Below the pieces are notes generated by a model. The model saw only the letters and a list, made by a program, of their open reading frames with translations. It made no database searches and had not been told where the DNA came from. From NCBI GenBank assembly GCA_964448245.1, contig CAYUWF010000012.1, forward strand, positions 1 through 31,956: 31,956 bases of DNA, in the 5' to 3' direction. The translations under genes and the position numbers were made by a program. Positions 16,637 through 24,045 of this stretch are shown here, piece after piece. The DNA is from DATEVL01 sp964448245 (GTDB taxonomy: Bacteria > Chloroflexota > Anaerolineae > Anaerolineales > E44-bin32). The first letter of the stretch is position 1. Each line of letters starts with the position of its first letter.

Positions 16637-17967
16637 GTCAGCGGGCGCTCGTCATCCTGGTCTTGCTGCTGGCGTGCCTGACCGGCCTGACTCTCACCGG
16701 TCGGGCCGTTTTCGCCAGCCTGTCGGTGCTGTTCGCCGGGGTACTTCTCCTCGGATGGCTCTGGTCCTGGGCCTCGCTGCGCGGCCTGCGCCTCGAGCGC
16801 ACTTCGCGCAGCCTGACGAGTCAGGTCGGGAGGGTTTTCGAGGAGACGCTTCTTCTCCGCAACGCGAGCCTGCTGCCCAAGCTCTGGGTGGAAGTGCGGG
16901 ACGAGTCGGATCTCCCCGGATTGTGGGTAGCTGCGCGGGCCATCGGGCTCTCGGCAACGAGCTGGACCCACCAGTTCACCGGGCATCGGGCCTCGGCCGT
17001 GGCGGCCGGTCTCGGCGCGCGGCAGGACTGGTTGTGGACGGCCCGCACCATCTGCACCCGCCGCGGGCGCTTCCGCCTTGGTCCGGCGACGTTGATCGGC
17101 GGCGATCCGTTCGGCCTGTTTCCCGCAAAGATTGTGGTGGGGGGAACGCGCGAGGTCGTCGTTCTGCCGCCGACAGTTCCCCTGACGTCCTTCCCGGTGC
17201 CGGCGGGAAGGCTCACCGGCGGCGAGGCCCTGCGGCGCCGCACCTACCAGGTCACACCGAACGCCGCCGGGGTGCGCGAGTACGCCCCTGGCGACAGCCT
17301 GAGCCGCATCCATTGGAAGTCGACGGCCCGGCGTGACCGGCTGATCTCCAAGGAGTTCGAGCTGGATCCGATGTCGGACATCTGGATTCTACTCGATGGG
17401 CAGCGCAGCATGCACTGCGGCGACGCCGCCGTCGAGGAATCGCTCGGCGGAGGACTGCCCGGCCGGCAGCTGCGCCTGCCTCCGCAGACTGAAGAATACA
17501 TGATCGCCGCGGCCGCCTCGGTGGCGCTGCACGTCCTGGGGCGCAATCGGGCCACCGGCCTCTTGGGCTACGGAACGTCCCGCATGGTGGTCCAACCCGA
17601 AAGGGGCGAGGCGCAGCTCTTCCGTATTCTGGAGGCGCTGGCCGGCTTCGGCGCCGAGGGCGACGTAGATCTGACGGACGTCTTTCGGATCGAGACGAGC
17701 TGGTTTCCGCGCGGCGCGACGATCGCCGTCGTCACGCCCAACGTACGGGAGGATTTGCTCCACGCCTTTCTCGATCTGCGCCGACGCGGGCTGGTTCCGA
17801 TCGCCACGCTCGTCGAACCGGCCGACTTCGGTTCTCGCATGAGCTCCCGCACGCTGACGCTGGGTCTCTCCAAGGCCGGCGTTCCCGTCCGGGTTGTCCG
17901 CCGGCGCCAGCCGTTGGAAGACTCCCTGGCCCAGCCGCCCACCCTCTCCCGCCGTGACGCCGCCTGA
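16633..17967 (+). CDS. DUF58 domain protein (vWA-like), MoxR partner
   Basis: The 444-aa product begins with two membrane helices (about residues 5-20 and 28-47), then a beta-rich region, then the DUF58 core YAPGDSLSRIHWKSTARRD at 217-235 followed by LISKEFE and a vWA-like strand IWILLDGQRSM (250-260). DUF58 proteins are membrane-anchored partners of MoxR ATPases, and the 4-nt coupling to moxR supports joint function. The inner loop with GRFRLGPATLIGGDPFGLF matches the conserved RGRY-LGP-----DPFGLF element of the family. The target complex is not identified; the surrounding membrane glycan genes or the downstream SpeE-like protein are candidates. Its end overlaps the next gene by 14 nt. Confidence 0.93.
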   Translation: MSQRALVILVLLLACLTGLTLTGRAVFASLSVLFAGVLLLGWLWSWASLRGLRLERTSRSLTSQVGRVFEETLLLRNASLLPKLWVEVRDESDLPGLWVAARAIGLSATSWTHQFTGHRASAVAAGLGARQDWLWTARTICTRRGRFRLGPATLIGGDPFGLFPAKIVVGGTREVVVLPPTVPLTSFPVPAGRLTGGEALRRRTYQVTPNAAGVREYAPGDSLSRIHWKSTARRDRLISKEFELDPMSDIWILLDGQRSMHCGDAAVEESLGGGLPGRQLRLPPQTEEYMIAAAASVALHVLGRNRATGLLGYGTSRMVVQPERGEAQLFRILEALAGFGAEGDVDLTDVFRIETSWFPRGATIAVVTPNVREDLLHAFLDLRRRGLVPIATLVEPADFGSRMSSRTLTLGLSKAGVPVRVVRRRQPLEDSLAQPPTLSRRDAA

Positions 17968-19540
17968 GCCTGCGCCCGCCTCGGAGCGAGCCCGCACGCG
18001 ATTGCTGACCGTAGCCGTCTTTGTCGCCGGCATGGTCACGCTAGGGCTCGAAATCTCGGCCGCCCGGCTCCTGGGGAACATCTTCGGAACGAGCAACCTG
18101 GTCTGGGCCAACATCATCGGACTGATCCTGCTCTATCTGACGGTCGGCTACTTCGTGGGGGGCCGCTGGGCGGATCGATCCCCTTATCCGGGGACGTTCT
18201 ACGGGCTGCTGGCTTGGGCCTCCTTCTTGGCCGGCATCATCCCCCTCGTCGCGCGCCCAGTGCTGACGGCCGCCGTCGGAGCCGTCGAGCGGCTCGACGC
18301 GGCGATCATGGTCGGGTCGTTCCTTTCGGTGCTTGTGCTCTTCAGCGTTCCCGTAGTCCTGTTGGGCTGCGTCTCCCCGTTCGCCATTCGCCTGGCGATC
18401 CGCGATCCCCAGCACGCCGGACGGATCTCCGGAAGGATGTACGGCATCTCGACCCTCGGGGCGATTCTAGGGACCTTCCTGCCGGTCCTGTGGTTGATCC
18501 CCGCCGTAGGAACGGTGCGCACCTTCCTGCTGTTCAGCCTTTCGCTGATGGTTGTGGCCTTCGCGGGGTTGTGGCAGAGCGACCGGCGGCGGATGCTGCG
18601 CTACCTGTGGATGCCTGTCGTCTTGTTGGTGTGGTCCTGGTTGATGCTCAGCCAGCCCATCAAGGACACCGCCGGCCAGATCTTCGAGGACGAGTCGGCC
18701 TACAACTACATCCAGGTCGTCGAGCGAGATGGCGTCCGCTACCTCCTGCTCAACGAGGGGCAGGGGGTTCATTCAGTGTACGCGCCCGATCAACCGATGA
18801 CCTTCGGGACGTGGGACTACTTCCTGGCGGCGCCGTACTGGAATGAGTCCCCGGCGCCGGGCGAGGAGGTGCAACGCCTGGGAATCGTCGGCCTGGCGGC
18901 GGGCACGATCGCCAAGCAGTACACGCAGATCTTCGGCCCGCTGCCCATCGACGGCTGGGAGATCGACCCGGCCATCAGCGACGTCGGGCGGGCGTACTTC
19001 GCGATGGACGAGCCCAATCTCAATGTCATCACCGCCGATGGGCGCTGGGGCCTGGCGCACAGCCGAGAGCGGTATGGCGTGGTCGCGATCGATGCCTACC
19101 GGCTTCCGTACATTCCGTGGCAGCTCACCACGCGCGAGTTCTTCGAGCAGGTCCGGGCGCACCTGCTGCCGGAAGGAGTTGTCGTGATCAACGTCGGACG
19201 CACGCCGGAGGACCGCAGGCTGATCGACGGCATGGTCGGCACCCTCAGCGCCGTTTTTCCTTCGGTCCACGTCGTCGATGTACCGGCGACCTTCAATACG
19301 ATCGTCTACGCCACGATGCAGCCGACGGAGCCCGGCAACCTTGTCGCCAATCTCGACCGCCTGGTGAGGCACGGCGCCGACCCGCTGCTGGTCGATGTGC
19401 TCGTACGCACGCTGGCCAACCTGCAGCCGACGCCGGAGTCGTCGGTCGTCTTTACCGACGACCGGGCGCCGATCGAGCTGCTCACCAACGCCGTCGCTCT
19501 GCGTTTTCTACTGGCGGGCGATATGGGGCTTCTTCGGTGA
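17954..19540 (+). CDS. Membrane-fused spermidine synthase-like protein
   Basis: The 528-aa product has about eight membrane helices (residues about 17-235) with the GLEISAARLLGNIFGTSNLVWAN opening (two adjoining pieces GLEISAARLLGN and IFGTSNLVWAN) that is typical of MFS-like transporters fused to aminopropyltransferase domains. The C-terminal half resembles spermidine synthase: DESAYNYIQVVERDGVRYL, a nucleotide-binding loop, IDGWEIDP, and IDAYRLPYIPWQLTTREFFE. The loop reads VGLAAGTIAKQY in place of the catalytic GGGDGG, and the catalytic acidic motif is replaced by DAYRLP, so polyamine synthesis is doubtful. No speD is nearby. GTG start at 17954 overlaps the DUF58 end. The real substrate is unknown. 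Confidence 0.85.
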   Translation: MTPPEPAPASERARTRLLTVAVFVAGMVTLGLEISAARLLGNIFGTSNLVWANIIGLILLYLTVGYFVGGRWADRSPYPGTFYGLLAWASFLAGIIPLVARPVLTAAVGAVERLDAAIMVGSFLSVLVLFSVPVVLLGCVSPFAIRLAIRDPQHAGRISGRMYGISTLGAILGTFLPVLWLIPAVGTVRTFLLFSLSLMVVAFAGLWQSDRRRMLRYLWMPVVLLVWSWLMLSQPIKDTAGQIFEDESAYNYIQVVERDGVRYLLLNEGQGVHSVYAPDQPMTFGTWDYFLAAPYWNESPAPGEEVQRLGIVGLAAGTIAKQYTQIFGPLPIDGWEIDPAISDVGRAYFAMDEPNLNVITADGRWGLAHSRERYGVVAIDAYRLPYIPWQLTTREFFEQVRAHLLPEGVVVINVGRTPEDRRLIDGMVGTLSAVFPSVHVVDVPATFNTIVYATMQPTEPGNLVANLDRLVRHGADPLLVDVLVRTLANLQPTPESSVVFTDDRAPIELLTNAVALRFLLAGDMGLLR

Positions 19541-20262
19541 CCGGGGAAAGGGGCCAGACCTCAGTGGAAAGACTTCGTGGGTCGTCCGTGGCTCGCCTCG
19601 CCATCGGCGTCCTGCTTCCCATCGTACTCGTCCTGACGAACGTCCGCCTGCTGCTGACGCCAGCCTTCGCCTCCGCGGAGTACTCCACCCCCGGATTTCC
19701 CGACGATCCCTACGGCTTCACCCCCGCCGAGCGCGTCCGCCTGGCAGACCTGGCCCGCGTCTACCTGTTCAACGACGCCGGCCCGGAGTTCCTTGGCGAT
19801 TTGCGGGACGCAAACGGCAACGTCCTCTACAACGCGCGCGAGCTGAGCCACATGGTCGATGTCAGGCGGGTGGTGCAGAAGGCCTTGGCGGTCTGGAGCG
19901 CGTCGGCATTGCTTCTGCTTGTGGCAGGGCTCGCCGCATGGCGTTTCGGAGAAGCCGGGACGGTTCGGGCCGGGCTGCGCCTGGGCGGGCGTATCACGCT
20001 GATCCTGATGGCCGCCCTCATCGGCCTGCTCCTGGTCTCCTTCTCCGTACTGTTCACGGGATTCCACCGCGTCTTCTTCGAGAGCGGGACGTGGCTCTTC
20101 TACACCTCCGACACGCTCATCCGCCTCTTCCCGATGCGCTTTTGGCGCGACGTCTTCGCGCTGCTCCTCCTGCTGACCGTGGGCGAGGCGGGCGTGTTGC
20201 TCTGGGTTACCCGCAGGAATGCGCCAGGGCCGGCGCAGGACCCCCTCATGGGGGCCGACTAA
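19537..20262 (+). CDS. TIGR01906/DUF1461-like integral membrane protein
   Basis: The 241-aa product has an N-terminal helix (about residues 17-38), an external loop with Y-FNDAGPEFLGDLRD and a NARELSHMVDV motif, and three further helices. The element FHRVFFESGTWLFYTSDTLI followed by RLFPMRFWRDV is the hallmark of the TIGR01906 (DUF1461) membrane family, which has no assigned function. GTG at 19537 overlaps the upstream stop as GTGA, and it is the last gene of the operon; a hairpin lies 20 nt after its stop. A small membrane protein at the end of an envelope operon fits, but no role can be stated. Confidence 0.82.
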   Translation: MTGERGQTSVERLRGSSVARLAIGVLLPIVLVLTNVRLLLTPAFASAEYSTPGFPDDPYGFTPAERVRLADLARVYLFNDAGPEFLGDLRDANGNVLYNARELSHMVDVRRVVQKALAVWSASALLLLVAGLAAWRFGEAGTVRAGLRLGGRITLILMAALIGLLLVSFSVLFTGFHRVFFESGTWLFYTSDTLIRLFPMRFWRDVFALLLLLTVGEAGVLLWVTRRNAPGPAQDPLMGAD

Positions 20263-20282
20263 CGACGCACCGCGGCGCCTCC

Positions 20283-20304
20283 GTCTCCCCGACTCTCGGG
20301 AGAC
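20283..20304 (+). terminator. Hairpin after the nine-gene operon
   Basis: A perfect 7-bp stem (GTCTCCC / GGGAGAC) with an 8-nt loop starts 20 nt after the stop of the last operon gene. No U tract follows, so an intrinsic terminator is only probable; it may instead be an RNA 3'-end stabiliser. Confidence 0.45.
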
Positions 20305-20312
20305 TCGACTAG

Positions 20313-20365
20313 CAGGTTGCGGAAAAACCCTTCGCCCACCTCACCCCCCGACCCATCTCCGCCGA
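20313..20365 (+). repeat. Second copy of the MITE-like repeat left end
   Basis: This stretch begins caggttgcggaaaaaccc and goes on with a CTCACCCCCCGACCCATCTCCGC-type run (read as ctcacccccc then gacccatctccgc). It parallels 6583-6632 and is nearly identical at its first 14 bases to the inverted right end at 6861-6874. It is probably a solo end or a decayed copy. No matching right end was seen before 20396. Confidence 0.5.
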
Positions 20366-20396
20366 CAGCATCCCCGGACTTACGACGGCCCGCTAG

Positions 20397-20549
20397 CTAG
20401 ATCAGGGCCAAACGCGCCCCGAGGCTGATAAGACCGATCGGGATCCCCCCGGCCGAGCCCTGCGGGCTGGAGGCCCCGTAGATGAAGATGACGCCGAGGA
20501 AGATCAGGATGGCGGCGGCGACATAGGCGATGATCCGTCCGGCGCTCAT
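20397..20549 (-). CDS. Small single-span membrane protein (50 aa)
   Basis: The 50-aa peptide starts MSAGRIIAYVAAAILIFLG and has one strong hydrophobic span (about residues 5-25), followed by GASSPQGSAGGIPIGLISLG, which is a second, weaker hydrophobic stretch with glycines. I do not recognise a named family, although similar short proteins with an SPQG motif seem common in this type of genome (unverified). It is supported as a gene by an ATG at 20549, GGAG 11 nt upstream and a good promoter further upstream (17-nt spacer). The frame extends upstream to a longer 69-aa reading, but that start has no signal. It is divergent from ligA. Confidence 0.6.
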   Translation of the reverse strand: MSAGRIIAYVAAAILIFLGVIFIYGASSPQGSAGGIPIGLISLGARLALI

Positions 20550-20577
20550 AGGGGCGGGCCCTCCGCTTCTGCGAGGC

Positions 20578-20606
20578 AGTCTAGCAAACGGGAGTGGAGG
20601 CGGCAA
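20578..20606 (-). promoter_or_regulatory. Promoter of the 50-aa membrane protein gene
   Basis: On the minus strand, TTGCCG (complement of 20601-20606) and TAGACT (complement of 20578-20583) are separated by 17 nt, and the -10 is preceded by an extended TGC. The predicted start lies about 20 nt before the coding start, leaving room for the Shine-Dalgarno sequence. Confidence 0.5.
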
Positions 20607-20679
20607 TCGACGAAAGGCACCTCCAAAGGTCGGATTTCTCCTGCGCCCTCCGCTCGAGGGGCCGGCCGGCGAACGAGCG

Positions 20680-20685
20680 TATAAT
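20680..20685 (+). promoter_or_regulatory. -10 element (TATAAT) for ligA
   Basis: A perfect TATAAT ends 8 nt before the ligA ATG at 20694. No Shine-Dalgarno sequence and no -35 match are visible. The mRNA would be leaderless or carry only one or two leader bases. Confidence 0.65.
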
Positions 20686-20693
20686 CCTGCCCG

Positions 20694-22718
20694 ATGGCTC
20701 TAAGCGACCTGACGGCCCGAGCAGCCGAACTTCGAAGGCTGCTCAACTTTCACTCGTACCGTTACCACGTCCTGGACTCGCCGGTGGTCAGCGACGCGGA
20801 ATACGACCGTCTGCTGCAGGAGCTCCAGGCGCTGGAGGAAGCGCACCCTAAACTACGCACGCCCGACTCGCCGACGCAGCGGGTGGGGGGCGCCGTGGCG
20901 GAGGGTTTCGCGCGGGTCGTCCACCCGGCCCCGATCCTCAGCCTGAGCAACGCCCACTCGGAGGACGAGGTTCGAGCCTGGCTGGATCGGGCGATCCGCC
21001 TCGACCGGCGGGCGGCCGAGGCGACATTCGTGGTCGAGCCGAAAATGGACGGCCTGACGGTGGTCCTGACCTACCAGCGGGCGCTCCTCACCCAGGGCGC
21101 CACCCGCGGCGACGGTGCAACCGGGGAAGCCGTGACGGCCAACCTGCGCACCGTCCGCAACATCCCGCTGCGGATCCCCGCCGACGCCGACGGACCGACG
21201 CCACCGCGGCGCCTGGTCGTGCGGGGAGAGGCCCACATCCCAGTCGCAGACTTCGAAGCGATGAACGCGCGGCTGCGCCAGGCCGGAGAAAGGACCTTCC
21301 TCAACCCACGCAACGCCGCCGCTGGGGCGCTGCGCCAACTGGACTCTTCCCTCACGGCCGCCCGCCCGATCCGCTTCCTGGCCTACGCCATCGTCGAGGG
21401 CGACAGGTCGAAGCCAAAAACCCAGTGGGAGACGCTTCATTACCTGCGGGCCCTGGGGTTCTCGGTGGCGGAGCAAGTACGCTTGTGTCAGAATCTGGAG
21501 GAGGCGATCTCCTTCGCGCAGGAGTGCTCCGAGCGCCGGGCCTCCTTTCCGTTCGAGGCCGATGGGATGGTCATCAAGATCAACGACCTCAGCCTGGCGG
21601 CGGATCTGGGCGTCGTCGGCAAGGACCCGCGAGGGGCGGTGGCTTTCAAGTTCCCGGCGCAGACCGTAACCACCGTCCTGGAAGACATCGGCGTGAACGT
21701 CGGCCGCACCGGCGTCATCACGCCCTACGCCATCCTGGAACCGGTGATGGTCAGCGGTGTGGTCGTGCGCCAGGCCACGCTGCATAACTTCGACTATATT
21801 GAAGAGAAGGATATCCGCCTGGGCGACCGCCTCCTGTTGAAGCGGGCGGGCGAGGTCATCCCGTATGTCATCGGCCCGGTGGTCGATGCGCGCAGCGGCA
21901 GCGAGCGGCGCTATGTTCTCCCCAAGGTTTGCCCTTCCTGCGGCGAGCGCCTGCAGCGCAGCGAGGGCGAGGTCGCCCTGTACTGCGTCAACGCCGCCTG
22001 CCCGGCGCAGCTCGTCCGGCACCTCGAGCATTTCGCCGGGCGCAGCACCATGGACATCGAGGGGTTGGGGATCAAGGTGGCCGAGGTGCTCGTCGCCGAA
22101 GGGCGCGTGAAGGATGTGGCCGATCTGTACCGCCTGACGGTCGACGACCTGCTCGAGCTGGAGGGATTCGCCGAGCGCCGAGCGGAGAACCTGATTCGGG
22201 CGATCCAGGCTTCCCGCTCGCAGCCCCTGCCTCGGCTGATCAACGCCCTGGGGATCCGCGGGGTGGGTGAGACCGTTGCCGCCGACCTGGCGCAGCATTT
22301 CGGCAACCTGGGCGCGCTGGCCGCCGCCACCGAAGACGAGATCCAGGCCGTGCCGGGCATCGGGCCGGAGACGGCGTCGGCGATCACCGCCTGGTTTGGT
22401 CGCCGCCGCAATCAGAAGCTTCTGGAGAAACTGAAGGTAGCCGGCGTCTGGCCCCGGGCCGCCCGCGTCGCGCCCAGCGGCCGCCGGCCTCTCCACGGGC
22501 TGACCTTCGTGGTCACCGGCACCTTTCCGAATCTCACCCGGCAGGATGCCAAAGTCCTCATCGAGAGGCACGGCGGCAAGGTCGCCGGCAGCGTAAGCTC
22601 GCGAACCGACTATCTGGTGATGGGCGACGAGCCCGGCTCGAAGCTGGAGAAGGCGCGATCATTGGGCGTGAAGACGATCGGCCCGTCCGAGCTGCAGCGG
22701 CTGATCCAACAGGGGTAG
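20694..22718 (+). CDS. ligA: NAD-dependent DNA ligase LigA
   Basis: The 674-aa protein has the full family length and all domains. Ia and the adenylation domain carry the nucleophile in EPKMDGL (K117), followed by TRGDG and the NPRNAAAG element. Then come the OB fold (GRTGVITP, VRQATLHNFD), a four-cysteine zinc finger (C413, C416, C431, C436), helix-hairpin-helix repeats (LEGFAERRAENL, VPGIGPETASAI), and a C-terminal BRCT domain from about residue 595 (LTFVVTGTF to the end). It seals nicks in DNA replication and repair using NAD+. The ATG is placed by the N-terminal HSYRYHVLDSPVVSDAEYD motif and the TATAAT 8 nt upstream. It is the only gene on the + strand before the oxoamine synthase, which has its own ribosome binding site. 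Confidence 0.98.
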   Translation: MALSDLTARAAELRRLLNFHSYRYHVLDSPVVSDAEYDRLLQELQALEEAHPKLRTPDSPTQRVGGAVAEGFARVVHPAPILSLSNAHSEDEVRAWLDRAIRLDRRAAEATFVVEPKMDGLTVVLTYQRALLTQGATRGDGATGEAVTANLRTVRNIPLRIPADADGPTPPRRLVVRGEAHIPVADFEAMNARLRQAGERTFLNPRNAAAGALRQLDSSLTAARPIRFLAYAIVEGDRSKPKTQWETLHYLRALGFSVAEQVRLCQNLEEAISFAQECSERRASFPFEADGMVIKINDLSLAADLGVVGKDPRGAVAFKFPAQTVTTVLEDIGVNVGRTGVITPYAILEPVMVSGVVVRQATLHNFDYIEEKDIRLGDRLLLKRAGEVIPYVIGPVVDARSGSERRYVLPKVCPSCGERLQRSEGEVALYCVNAACPAQLVRHLEHFAGRSTMDIEGLGIKVAEVLVAEGRVKDVADLYRLTVDDLLELEGFAERRAENLIRAIQASRSQPLPRLINALGIRGVGETVAADLAQHFGNLGALAAATEDEIQAVPGIGPETASAITAWFGRRRNQKLLEKLKVAGVWPRAARVAPSGRRPLHGLTFVVTGTFPNLTRQDAKVLIERHGGKVAGSVSSRTDYLVMGDEPGSKLEKARSLGVKTIGPSELQRLIQQG

Positions 22719-22722
22719 CACC

Positions 22723-22749
22723 GACGCCGCGCGGGGAGCGCGCGCCGTC
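22723..22749 (+). terminator. GC-rich imperfect hairpin after ligA
   Basis: Just after the ligA stop, GACG-C-CGCGC can pair with GCGCG-CGC-CGTC around a short GGGGA-type loop. Bulges weaken it and no U tract follows. A terminator or a read-through attenuator is possible only. Confidence 0.25.
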
Positions 22750-22774
22750 ATCAGAGTCACCGGAGGAGACCGGA

Positions 22775-23983
22775 ATGGACTGGATCCCGGCGCAGGACGG
22801 CCTTCGCAAGCGCATCGAGGCGATGTGCGCTCGCGTCGAAGCCGTCAGTCAGGGGGGTGTCTACTTCTACAACATGCCAGTGACGGAGCTGCGCGGCGGG
22901 GCACGCGTCGTGGTGAACGGGCGCGAGATGAAGATGTTCGCCTCGTACTCCTATCTCGGGTTGATCGGCCACCCGCGCATCAGCCAGGCGGCCAAGAACG
23001 CCATCGACCGTTTCGGGACGGGGACCCACGGCGTCCGCACGCTGGCCGGCAGCCTGACCCTGCACCGCGAGCTCGAGGAGACGATCTCGCAGTTCAAAGG
23101 GACCGACGACGCCATCACCTTCTCTTCCGGCTACGCCACGAATGTGACCACCGTCTCGACGCTCGTCGGACGCCACGATTCGGTCTTCTGCGACAAACTC
23201 AACCACGCCAGCATCGTCGACGGGTGCCTGCTTTCCGGCGCCAAGTTCGTCCGCTTCCGACACAACGACATGAAGGACCTGGAGGCGCGCCTGCAGGAAG
23301 CGCCGGCGAGCGGGGCGCGGTTGGTTGTGGCCGACGCCGTCTTCAGCATGGACGGGGACATCATCGACCTGCCGCACGTCGTCGAGTTGTGCCGGCGGTA
23401 CCACGCTTGGTTGATGATCGATGAGGCCCATTCCCTGGGGGTGCTCGGCGAAACCGGGCGCGGGATCGAGGAGCACTTTCGCCTGCCCGGCGTGATCGAC
23501 ATCAAGATGGGGACGTTAAGCAAGACCATCCCCAGCGTCGGCGGTTACATTGCCGGTGCCAAGGACATGATCACCTACCTTCGGCACCAATCGCGGGCTT
23601 ACATCTTCTCGGCGGCGCTACCGCCGGCGCAGGCGGCGGCAGCCCTGGAGGCGTTCCGCGTCATCGACGACGAAGGGTGGCGCGTGAAGGCCGTGCAGCG
23701 CAACGCGGCGCATTTCATCAAGTCAGTCCGCGGCCACGGCCTCGACACCCTGAAGACCGAGACGGCGATCGTCCCGGTCCTGTGCGGGACGGACGACCGC
23801 GCCTTCCGCATGACGTCCGAGGCCCATAAGCAGGACATCTTTGTCCTCCCGGTGGTCTCGCCGGCGGTGCCGGAGGGCTTGGCCCGGCTGCGGGCGACGG
23901 TCACGGCTGCCCACCAGCCGGAAGAGATCGAAGCCGCCTCGAGGGTCTTTGCCGAAGCCGGACACAAAGTCGGCATTCTCTGA
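22775..23983 (+). CDS. Alpha-oxoamine synthase family PLP enzyme (KBL/AONS-like)
   Basis: The 402-aa product is a fold-type I PLP enzyme of the family that joins an amino acid to an acyl-CoA. The signature residues are FASYSYLGL, the GTHGVRTLAGSLTLH loop, NHAS with H144 for PLP stacking, the DEAHS at 216-220, and GTLSKT with the PLP lysine K250. Members include glycine C-acetyltransferase (Kbl, threonine breakdown), 8-amino-7-oxononanoate synthase (biotin), 5-aminolevulinate synthase and serine palmitoyltransferase. No threonine dehydrogenase or biotin gene is adjacent, so the substrate pair stays open. Strong Shine-Dalgarno GGAGGAG precedes ATG 22775. The gene is followed by a hairpin. Confidence 0.9.
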   Translation: MDWIPAQDGLRKRIEAMCARVEAVSQGGVYFYNMPVTELRGGARVVVNGREMKMFASYSYLGLIGHPRISQAAKNAIDRFGTGTHGVRTLAGSLTLHRELEETISQFKGTDDAITFSSGYATNVTTVSTLVGRHDSVFCDKLNHASIVDGCLLSGAKFVRFRHNDMKDLEARLQEAPASGARLVVADAVFSMDGDIIDLPHVVELCRRYHAWLMIDEAHSLGVLGETGRGIEEHFRLPGVIDIKMGTLSKTIPSVGGYIAGAKDMITYLRHQSRAYIFSAALPPAQAAAALEAFRVIDDEGWRVKAVQRNAAHFIKSVRGHGLDTLKTETAIVPVLCGTDDRAFRMTSEAHKQDIFVLPVVSPAVPEGLARLRATVTAAHQPEEIEAASRVFAEAGHKVGIL

Positions 23984-23986
23984 GCG

Positions 23987-24005
23987 GCGGGCGCGGGTCG
24001 CCCGC
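23987..24005 (+). terminator. Hairpin after the oxoamine synthase gene
   Basis: A perfect 7-bp GC stem (GCGGGCG / CGCCCGC) with a 5-nt loop starts 4 nt after the stop codon. It lacks a U tract, so it may be only a partial terminator ahead of the RlmI-like gene. Confidence 0.4.
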
Positions 24006-24045
24006 ACCCGCTTGCCTCTGCCGGTCACCTGGCTCGCGCACGCCT

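Noticed and set aside
20853..22571. A 572-codon open frame on the minus strand opposite ligA.
   Set aside because: It lies wholly inside ligA, whose + strand product has all expected domains. The antisense reading is rich in R, G, D and H, with no recognisable motif, as expected for GC-rich shadows.
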